64,000 nucleotides of DNA from the NCBI GenBank assembly GCA_963669975.1, contig CAVLJG010000006.1, positions 24,341,441 to 24,405,440 on the forward strand. Direction: 5' to 3'. A model generated the notes under the pieces. The model was not told the origin of the DNA, ran no database searches, and saw nothing but the letters and a program-made list of their open reading frames with translations. The DNA is from Acanthoscelides obtectus. Taxonomy: Eukaryota > Arthropoda > Insecta > Coleoptera > Chrysomelidae. This document shows, piece after piece, positions 55,675 to 64,000 of the stretch (the stretch's first letter is position 1; the number at the start of each line of letters is the position of its first letter). The translations under genes were made by a program, and so were the position numbers.

Positions 55675-56065
55675 GAGCGGAACATTTGTCACCGAGTGAC
55701 GCGATGCGCAAAGGGATACGAAATTCAATCGCGTTATAGTATCATGGGCTTTATCTGATGGTTTACTTGATTTTGGGCATCGATATGTCGTACTTTTATT
55801 GTAGGAGTTGGCAACCCTGCATTTAAACGAATCGTCCTCCCACCCCTCTGGATGTTACTGCCGGTCCCTTGCCCCTCTCGGCCCCCCGGTCTCCGCCTCG
55901 CCTGACCCTAATCTACTCGGTTGACAGCTCGCCAGCTGCTCGCTGATAAGGGCGGCCGTACACTGTAGATGTTAGGTTATTTATGGATTGGAGCCGGTGT
56001 GATGAGCGTTTCTTTCGTAATTAAAAAAGGGGCGATCAATAGGCAGATGAGCCGTTGAGGTTTTT
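55675..56065. promoter_or_regulatory. CpG-rich island, candidate conserved cis-regulatory block
   Basis: About 390 bp, CpG- and G+C-rich against AT-rich surroundings, without ORF or repeat ends. It holds AGTGACGCGATGCGC, ATCGATATG, a polypyrimidine GC tract (TGCCCCTCTCGGCCCCCCGG) and TTTATGG/TAATTA Hox-type sites near the right edge. It resembles the 9.95-10.39 kb block in composition but not in sequence. The regulatory function is inferred. Confidence 0.3.
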
Positions 56066-57010
56066 ATGCGTGTTGAAGAGGGGAAGCGTTGTTATATTTG
56101 AAGTTGATTAACTTGTTTTTTAAGTTTGCCGGAAGCACTGCCTAGGAAGTCTAGTCTTACGACAAGTTATCGTTATCTATTGTTCTGTTTTGGATTCATA
56201 AAGTTTTGTGCAATTTCACCATCAGAATAATTTTTATAGTTCTTTCCGTCGATTCCTGTTTAATAATTTCCAGAATCCAAACTAATTGCCTTTAATTGCG
56301 CTTTTAAATTGATTGATTCTATAATATAATGTTAGAATAGCAGAATATTCTCTTACACAAAACATCATAAGATATAGAGATCAAGTGTGTCATTTCGAAC
56401 GGAACACAAATAGTAGCGACGTGTGACGCAGAACCGCATCAGTATACGCAGCGTTGCCAGATTTAACCGAAGTCTCAGAAACTTCATCAAAGCTTAATTT
56501 TCAAAAACCAGCAGGGCAATGATATAATGATCCATTTATAATTAGGCATTTTTGAAGAAATCTAAAAGTTGAATGCATTAATTGAAATTAGAACCCCCCT
56601 CGAGAGAGTACGAATGTTGGAGAAAATTTACTTTTTAACTTACGCATCAAATATTCGGTAAGACCAAATTATCCAGCTATGCAGTCAAATGTCAAACAGC
56701 TCGAACCCTTTTATTTCAAAGCTGTAGATCTGTTCTGGAATTTAGGCCTGTTATCATTATTCTGGGATATTTTACCTTGCTTGCTTTAAAGTATTCTATC
56801 TTATTCTTCAAACTTACATTAATACCCATGCAATTTTAGTATTCCAAAGTAGATTATGCGTTTATTAACAGCTTAAAAGCCGAACTAGGCATTTTGAAAC
56901 CGGGTACCATGGACAGTAAATTATAACCATGTGTTTGGATTGTCTACAAGATTTGAATATGGGTTCGATTTATTGGTTTATTTGAAAAGTAGAATGTACC
57001 TTTATGTTAT
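56066..57010. other. AT-rich sequence, no recognised gene
   Basis: Nothing is supported by the sequence. Confidence 0.4.
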
Positions 57011-57014
57011 TTTC

Positions 57015-57440
57015 ATAGGTGTATAGTGTATAGTCGCTGTTTTCGTTCGTTGTCCGAGAGACCCAACTCTAGGTCATTCTGCGGAGTAACCAAAAAGCAC
57101 GAAGCCGCTGTCCATGGTTGGCTGTCTTTGGTCGGACAGACGAAAGCAGTGCATGTTTATTATTTTTTTTGGTGGCAAGTAGACCACATCTTCTACACAG
57201 CTAGACTCGTCGCCATCTAGCGGTCACGTGGTGACTGATCCTCCATTCGCGGACTGAGATCTATTCAGTTCCAACCAATAAGCTGCTATTCACTGGTTCG
57301 CTGTGGTCGATTTTGTATAGTGTATAGCTGTTATACTTTAGAAGCACAAAACAGCTGTCCATGGTTGGCTGTCTTTGGTCAGACAGATGCAGAGCATGTC
57401 TATTATTTTGTACATAATAATAACAATAATAATAATAATA
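57015..57440. repeat. Local direct duplication and AAT microsatellite
   Basis: Two units share GCTGTCCATGGTTGGCTGTC, then TTTGGTC, GACAGA, GCATGT and TATTATTTT (57107-57166 and 57354-57410), each preceded by GTATAGTGTATAG (about 57021 and 57314). The second unit runs into (AATAAT)n at 57417-57440. The spacing is about 250-290 bp. The segment between them contains GCCATCTAGCGGTCACGTGG. Confidence 0.65.
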
Positions 57441-60400
57441 TATGTTCACAAAACTGATTTGCTTCTTGTTTTAGTCTCATCTGCAAAACAACGCCTACAT
57501 TATGTGAATGGAAACAGAAATCAAACTTTCAAAAACATTGCGCCTTAAAATATAGATTTTCTGTCCGCTAAGTACAACCCTGTTTCATATTTGACGAAGT
57601 CCAGACCATGCATCCATGCTTTGAAGTACCTAATAAGCCGGTACCATGTGGGCTTCTGTTGTAGATAATATTGGCGCTCATTGTAAATAAGCACCTAGTT
57701 AAAAAAGCGTGTCGAAGGTTACGAGCTACTAAAAACCACTTAACGATATTCAACTCGTAAATCCATACCTCATTTAGATTATGAAACAAAGCAAGCCGAC
57801 TCATTGAGGGGAGCATTGCTGAGAGATTCGCTGCGGTGGCTCAGTAAATACAATCTTTATACTTTTTCAATGGCATTTTTTCAAATAGCAATGGCTTCAA
57901 TATATGTGATTACCAAGATTGAGTCTTTTAAATTCATAATTTGTTATTATGTTCAAATGTTTTGAATTCTCAAGTGTCTTTCAGTAATGCCTTCTGAAGC
58001 ATCAGTAGATACATATCTAATACAACCAATTTTTCTAATTTGAGTTAAAGACTTATCACCTTGAGGCCTCTTCGCAAGCAAACCATATCAGTGCCAATCT
58101 GGCAACAAGGATACACAGCCTTTCGTAAACTTTTTCAGGACCATTGAAATACGAACATGAGTTCCGGAAATAACGTTATTTATGTTCAGGCTGCATCGTG
58201 TCCAGATTATGTTCCATGTTCAGAATCGTATCGCGTATCTCAAATGCAATTCTAGAAATTTTGAAAACTAAATAGTAACCTCCTTTCTCTAGTAAAACTG
58301 AATTTAGTTTGCCATTACAAGTTAGAAATGTCATGTAGTCCTACACTTACATTATAATTGATAAAATGTAGGTATAGCAAGGAAGATGGTTGCACCATAT
58401 CCGAAAATATTTTCGGAGTGTATGGTTCACTTTAGCACTTTTCAGGATGCCAGATATGTATGTATGTGAAACTATAGCTATTCTTGGGGGTCTGAGGCCG
58501 CTGCCCTTTTTGGTATGGCCTCCTGTAATATATCATGGCTTCCCATGATTTGTGGGCTCAGAGCAGGCAGAGGCAAATTATGTAGTTAAAAGATGGTTTT
58601 TAAGAGCAAATGATATCTGGAAAATGGTTGAATTTATGGATGTGTGGATTAAGGACGAATTTATTGCGTCAGGAATATAACTGCCGTTATTAATAAGTAA
58701 ATCTTTTTTTACCATTAATTATTAGATTTTACGTATGATACCACAAAAAACAATCTATTTTCTGTGAATTGCGGGTGGTCCATTGATAGAGAAAGCAGGG
58801 TTATGTCTAGTGAACTGTTCGTGCTAGAGCTACCGGATAAAGGTATTATAAAAGTGACCCAACAGAAGTTCCTATAAACATAATTACAATCACTCGCTAA
58901 ACAAAATAGTGACCAATACTTGATCCATAGGCCAGGAAATAATAAAACTTCACCAGCAATCAAACAAAACAAATTATTATTCATAAATGTAACAAGCATA
59001 AGCGTACTGTGACAGCCTATTGAAAGTACCACGTTCATTTATTGGATTTGCAGATGACCAATTATTTTAAATGGGAAACAAGCAATGGAAAAACAATTTC
59101 GAACGAAATCGCTCATCTGAAATAAAAAATAGCATAAAATCATTTCAACATTTTTAAATGTCCTCCGCACATCGAAATGTGTTTGAATCTATATTCGGAG
59201 TAAAATTGAAAAATAATATTTTATCCGTACTGGAATCATGAATGGTTTTTATGTCAGCAGGAAGCAATAGGTAGCATTTTATAAATATATACATCACAGG
59301 AAATACTTCGAATAATATATAATCTAGAAACGATTTTGTTTTACATTCAATTTATAAACAATGGATGCATGACAAATGCATTTTTTATTGATAAAATATT
59401 TATATTCAAATGCACTTATTCGTATTACGTCACGCCTATAAATTATTTGTGTGTCTACTAGCGTGATTCGCTGATATAGTAAATTATGTTTTTCTTTTAG
59501 CTACAAATGCAATAAAATAGTTACTTCATGTACTCGAGTTTGAACCTAGTCCGTATGATGGATACACTCATTGAAATCCTTATTAATTACTTTAATTGAT
59601 TAATATTATTGATTTACTTGGCCATTGTGGCATAAGAATCATACTAGCTGGCAATATATCCGAATAATATATGCCCATCTACCCCAGAAGAACCTAAGCA
59701 CTGATATGTTATCTTATATGTTGTATTTGCGTCTAAGAAATACCGCTCGGATTTGAATCAAATTTTCACAAAACTCTTTGTGTCAACGTCAAAAGCGTTT
59801 TGTCATTTTTGGAGAGAGGTAGAAACACGAAAAAAATAGTCGCTTAAGCTTTTGACGCTTCAGAGGCTACTTATCAATTTTTTAAAATATTGCTGTTTTA
59901 AAAAATTCTGGGTAGGGGCTTGTAAGGGGTGGGGGTATATCTCAATGTTTTGATGTTAGTATATGTACATGCTCCCAGCCCCGGTAATTCTACGTCTTTA
60001 AAACTTTGAATGATAGAGAAATGTCTTCGATACCCGTCTCCTTCTGCTATCTGGGCTCACCGCGCGGCGTACCGGTCTAGCTTCGTGCCGCGGTGGGAGC
60101 TGCAGCGTCTGACGATATGGGAAGAGACGGTAAATACCGATAGGACACGGAAACAGTGTCTATGGACTAACTGTAGCGGCGTGTCTGACTGACTTGATGC
60201 TTTTAATTTCTCTGTTGTAGATGTTTGTGACTAATTTTTTCTCAGAGGAATTACTTTGTGCTGAAGTTTATCCTTTATGAGCTGATGACGGCGTTGCTTA
60301 GGAAGTGCAGAGTCAACCTACTTGACGCCATTTTTGCATGCATTTTCGATCACAGCGACAAATGCTTTCTCATTTATTGAACCTTGACTCCATCCATATG

Positions 60401-61325
60401 TATCAATATTATATTCCTAAATTCTACGTAGTAGTAGTAGCCTTACTTTATACTGAAAAATTCTTGTGTGTTTCTTTTATAATAAAAATGAAATCTGGAA
60501 AACATGTTGGCGATTGTAGGTCACAGATTGCAATAATGGAATTAAGGAAAGACAATAAATAACATACGCTTAAAATACGTTTACATTTCAACGTCAACGT
60601 GCATATATGTGCTTCAAATTAATTTGTAAAACGCTATAGATCATTTGTTCCATTGTTAACCCCGAATTCACACTAAGCCGGACTTTCTTAATTAGTGAAT
60701 GGAAGCAACTGTTTATTTTTTATCAGATGTCATTAATTTTCTTGCCCGCGGAAACAATTTGATTCACTTGAGTAAGAGCATTAGAATATTCAAATTCATA
60801 TGCAAAATGAGGTAACTGTCCAAAAATTCTCCTATATTCTATTTTCTACGATGATCGCAGAAGCCTTGAGTACATATTTTATTTTTCATGTAATTTGTGA
60901 ACGAACTAATTAACTTACGGTGAAAATTTGTTATTTGCATACCTACCAGCTTTTTGGTATTTCAGAGACTAGGAAAACAATGGGTAATGAAGATATCCAT
61001 TCACAGGGTGATATCTATGTTAAGTGAGAATGTTTTTATTTGTTGTAATACGCTGGTAAATAATTATACATATACGGAAATTCTCGCTGCGATCATTAGT
61101 CTTTGGGAATGCTGTAATTCATGCAAGTGAAAAATACTGCTATGGCATGGAACTATGTTTAATTCAGTTTCCCATGAAAACAGAACTTCAGCAATGGGCT
61201 TAGGCAAAATTTGAATATCGAGTCATCCGTCGAGTTGGCTAATATGTGATGAATTCTTTAGATTTTACTTCCTAGAAAACCTGAGTAAATCCAAGATGGG
61301 GTACATAAAGGACAAGTCGCGATCA
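57441..61325. other. AT-rich sequence with a short GC patch
   Basis: No recognised gene. A GC-rich patch lies at about 60035-60120 within an unmatched 60-codon frame. Minus frames at 57568-57816 and 58715-59038 have no family match. Confidence 0.35.
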
Positions 61326-62080
61326 TGTATCGTTGTGGGCCTCCATCTATGGAGGAATAGCTCAACTACACTCATTGTTGGTTGCATATGCTTTGTGAAG
61401 CCGAGCAGTCTATAGCTTTCATCTCTCAGAAGAAAGTTGGTAGAATAGCAAGATGACATCTGGATGATTGTGTGTATTGGTCTGCATGTGTATAAAATCA
61501 TCGATATTTGCTGTGTGAGAAAATCATTACTGAATATGCTGCCAATGCAGTATATCTATTAGCTGTACCCGACGGGTTATTTAAATGTTGTCTTTTCTGA
61601 AGACAGATGATGTTCAAAGTTATAAATTACGATTGCTTACCTTTTTTTGTGTTTTCAGAAACTTTGAGGATAATTACGGGAAATATTTATATGATTTGTA
61701 ATTCGACAGTATACAGAGTATATAATTATTTCTTATCTCTCACATTTTTGAAATTCAAATAAATTTGCATATGTAATTTCCAGAATAGATAAGAAAAAGT
61801 GGATGCGCAACCAATTTCTAGCTTTGAACCTCAAGTAAGTGCATTTGAGACAAGAATCCAATGGAATTATCATCAACACATATTATTAGCACAAATATCT
61901 TCATTATACACCTATGCATTGCCGTTACTTCCAGTAATGCCATCTCTGAAGCAGGTTTTACAATCACATCAGAGCCAAACTTGACATTTAGGCAACACGT
62001 ACAACTACAAAACGAGTTCACAATGTGTCCATTAGCTAGTGCTAAGTTAACATCTTGTAGAAAAACATACATAATGTCAC
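61326..62080 (+). repeat. Unknown interspersed repeat, copy 3 of 3
   Basis: Direct copy of the element at 958-1820, lacking the first 60 or so bases and carrying several small deletions (for example the block with CACCGCGCCCGC is missing near 61690). Its right end keeps ACATCTTGTAGAAAAACATA followed by CATAATGTCA, matching the end of the other two copies. Confidence 0.7.
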
Positions 62081-62626
62081 AAAAAAACAATATAATGACA
62101 CTTTTCAAGATACGTACTACCCGTCTGATCTGGGTAGTCTGCCATAGAAGCGAAGACAGAAAATTCGCATTCATAAACCGCAATTTCTTCAAAAGTTTGA
62201 TTTTCTTGGAATAGAAAAGGACATATTTTCATTCTGTGATTTAGTTTGATCTCAAGCCTTCATTTGTTTCTTTTTCTATTTGTCATTCTACTTTGATGTA
62301 GCTTTATATAAGAAGCATTGTAAGCTCATCTATTTTGGGGTAGGCCTTCGTCGGATTCCAAACCTAGTACTCGGTTATCTGGCCGGACAATATATTGTAG
62401 TCGGTTACCGGATATTCTTAATTTAAACGCACTCAAAGACATTTCTCCATGATACCCAAATGTTTGAGTAATAAATGGTCATTCAGTGGAGAACGTGTCC
62501 CACTATACCTACTGCAACTGCCATAGTTTTCATTATTTTAGTTAGGTCAGAGTCTATTCGTGTCCTTCAACACCGAGCCTCAAGCAATTATCATTCCATC
62601 AATCATCTGCTAGCCCCTAATCAATA
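62081..62626. other. AT-rich spacer
   Basis: No gene or repeat is recognised. Confidence 0.4.
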
Positions 62627-62630
62627 TTAC

Positions 62631-62794
62631 CGATCAGCCGTAACAACATTTCGCGATGTGTCCGGCTGCTTTAATTGCAGATTTCGCACCTCTTCCGACC
62701 AATCGAAGCGCTTCATACGCCGCTTGTATGACAAATCGCATATTAGACCACACAATAGAAGTGCAGCAGTCGCGAGCCAGAGTTTTACGATCAT
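62631..62794 (-). CDS. Candidate first coding exon with signal peptide (unrecognised protein)
   Basis: On the minus strand an ATG at 62794 (an alternative in-frame ATG lies at 62866) opens a frame beginning MIVKLWLATAALLLCGLICD, a good signal peptide or single membrane anchor, followed by a basic stretch (YKRRMKR) and FDWSEEVRNLQLKQPDTS. The frame ends at a consensus-like donor, CG followed by GTAATA (intron from 62630 downward). Upstream on the minus strand a TATA-like CTTTTTATATGC sits at about 62977-62988. The region is CpG-rich, unlike its neighbours. I do not recognise the protein. KR dibasic pairs would also suit a secreted peptide precursor. No downstream exon was identified in the window, so this remains tentative. 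Confidence 0.3.
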
Positions 62795-63157
62795 TGTCAC
62801 GACGGATGCGGCATAAAAATCGCGACGATTACCCAGCGAAAAAACGCGAAGGCGAACGTTACGCATTGCTAGTCGGTTCGAGTGCTGACTGTGCGGTAGG
62901 TCAACGCACGTGCGTAATTTTAACTAGAAGGATGCGGTTCTGCATAGGTGGGCTAAAAACGCAACAGATATGGAGAGCATATAAAAAGAATAATGCGATC
63001 TTGATACCTTTATTTCATATAGATTATGTCACATATGATGCATTTTTTATATGTATAGAAACAATACAAGAAAAACAAAAATATATTGCTTCTTTGTACA
63101 TTCAAAATATGGAGGGCAGGAAAAGGGTGAAATACGAGAAGGAAAACGCTTCAGTTT

Positions 63158-63421
63158 TGAAGGCTGGATTTGACATCACTGGCTTGGCTAGCTGATTGGA
63201 TGGTCAAAATCGGCTTCTCTGATTTATCTTCCTCGATGCTTTTAACAAATGTCTTTTGCGCCTGGGGTGTTGTCGTACTGTCCTTTTGTAACATCTCCCA
63301 AAGTATGCCATCTGTGATGCAATAGGGGAACTGTCCAGCCCATTTATATACCTTCTTAAAGCGACTTCGTAATTTAAGAATATCACTTTTACTGATGCGT
63401 GGAACACAGCAGTAAGTCTAT
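63158..63421 (-). CDS. Unrecognised 84-codon ORF without ATG
   Basis: On the minus strand, after a TAG near 63422, a frame reads VPRISKSDILKLRSRFKKVY, then WAGQFPYCITDGILWEML, TTPQAQKTFVKSIEEDK and PILTIQSASQ, stopping near 63160. The composition (balanced hydrophilic, few low-complexity runs) is more protein-like than other anonymous frames here, but there is no start codon and I know no family with this pattern. It could be an exon or a transposon remnant; the adjoining LINE fragment lies just upstream on the same strand. Confidence 0.25.
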
Positions 63422-63479
63422 ATGTTAGTCATTTTCAATTCCGCTTTTATACAAACATTTGAGCTGAATTGCTCGATTA

Positions 63480-64000
63480 GCCTTGTTTAATCAGGCCGTC
63501 CGTACTTTCTGTTTTATTAAGATTGAACCAAAGGTATCCTATTTGATCGAAGACAGCTCTTACAACTGTTCGCTCTCCATTCCCGTCAAACATGTTTAGG
63601 GTACGTTCATGCTTATTCAAATACAATACACTACTTATTACAAACAAGCCCCCACCGACCATATTTCTTATATTAAATATTTCTTCGAGTGTGCACTTTG
63701 GTCTCATGATATCACAATTCATCTGCGTATTGTGATATCGTTTGTCTTTCAATGTTTACTACCGGTAGATCAGCAACGTATAGATTCCACGAGTAGGGTT
63801 CGAGGATAGATCCCTGAGGTCCTCCGTAGCGTTAGTGGTATATTTTTTTTAGCATTATTTGGCGAGCGTGAAAAGAGTTTTCTATAATTCTGATAACATT
63901 GTTAGGGACGTCCGTTTGTTGTAACTTATAAATAAGAGCACTATGAGTAATAGAGCCAAAGGCTTTTGAGAGCGATACAATCCGACCGATGCTTCGGCAC
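63480..64000 (-). mobile_element. LINE reverse transcriptase fragment running off the window
   Basis: Reading the minus strand from 64000: LSKAFGSITHSALIYKLQQT (RT motif with the DFSKAFD block altered to KAFGSI), then VIRIIENSFHARQ, GGPQGSILEPYSWNLYVADLP (expected GVPQGSVLGPLLFNLY.ADLP) and QYADE in place of YADD. Downstream frames to 63480 include FNLNKTES. The active-site change and stops show it is inactive. It continues beyond the window. Confidence 0.7.

Noticed and set aside
57800..57845. Short tRNA-like GCGGTGGCTCAG
   Set aside because: No B box or tRNA fold follows; too short to support a SINE or tRNA call.
62656..63195. 179-codon plus-strand ORF
   Set aside because: No recognised domain, basic N-terminal half typical of reading CpG-rich DNA, and it overlaps better minus-strand candidates (signal-peptide exon, WAGQFP ORF).
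1..64000. CRISPR arrays, rRNA genes, bacterial operons or phage modules
   Set aside because: No regularly spaced repeats or rRNA-like sequence were seen; element types and introns point to an insect nuclear genome.

Overview
This window looks like AT-rich, gene-poor DNA from an insect nuclear genome. The evidence is a complete gypsy-type errantivirus with an env gene, several mariner/maT/IS630-class DNA transposons, a Tigger/pogo element with a spliceosomal-type intron, jockey-like LINE 3' ends and tRNA-derived SINEs. There are no operons, Shine-Dalgarno sites or bacterial genes. I could not place the insect order. No recognisable host protein-coding gene is complete here. The only candidate host coding piece is a possible signal-peptide first exon near 62.6-62.9 kb (minus strand).

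Layout. 0-18.7 kb: mostly unrecognised AT-rich sequence with one copy of an unknown three-copy repeat (about 1-1.8 kb), a decayed Hsmar1-type mariner (6.5-7.6 kb, minus), a CpG-rich candidate regulatory block (9.95-10.39 kb) and two LINE remnants (14.3-15.4 kb minus, 16.0-16.5 kb plus). 18.7-26.8 kb: a DD41D-type IS630/mariner-class transposon split by a 7.3-kb errantivirus (identical 183-bp LTR segments, gag, pol, env). 27.0-29.0 kb: a second DD41D-type element with unusually long terminal inverted repeats. 29.6-30.5 kb: an internally deleted mariner. 30.85-32.17 kb: an almost intact maT (DD37D) element. 33.6-34.6 kb: second copy of the unknown repeat, inverted. 38 kb: LINE 3' end. 40.8 and 43.1-43.4 kb: two opposite-strand copies of one tRNA-derived SINE flanking an 891-bp foldback element (41.4-42.3 kb). 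46.4-46.7 kb: LINE remnant carrying a perfect 20-bp hairpin. 49-52.8 kb: a tandem dimer, a mariner 3' end and a Tigger pseudogene interrupted by an antisense LINE tail. 53.1 kb: a second SINE family. 55.7-56.1 kb: second CpG-rich block. 57 kb: local duplication. 61.3-62.1 kb: third copy of the unknown repeat. 62.6-64 kb: candidate exon, an unrecognised ORF and a LINE reverse transcriptase fragment running off the window.

The best functional story is the errantivirus. Gag is joined to Pol by a -1 slip site (AAATTTG, 20918-20924) just before the gag stop. Env has no usable ATG of its own, but a GT donor in the leader (19510) and an AG acceptor inside the end of pol (24515-24516) bring a short leader exon into the env frame and would supply a signal peptide. 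This copy is recent (identical LTRs) but not clean: pol carries one 1-nt frameshift near 21618, and the left LTR has lost its first few bases along with part of the host transposon.
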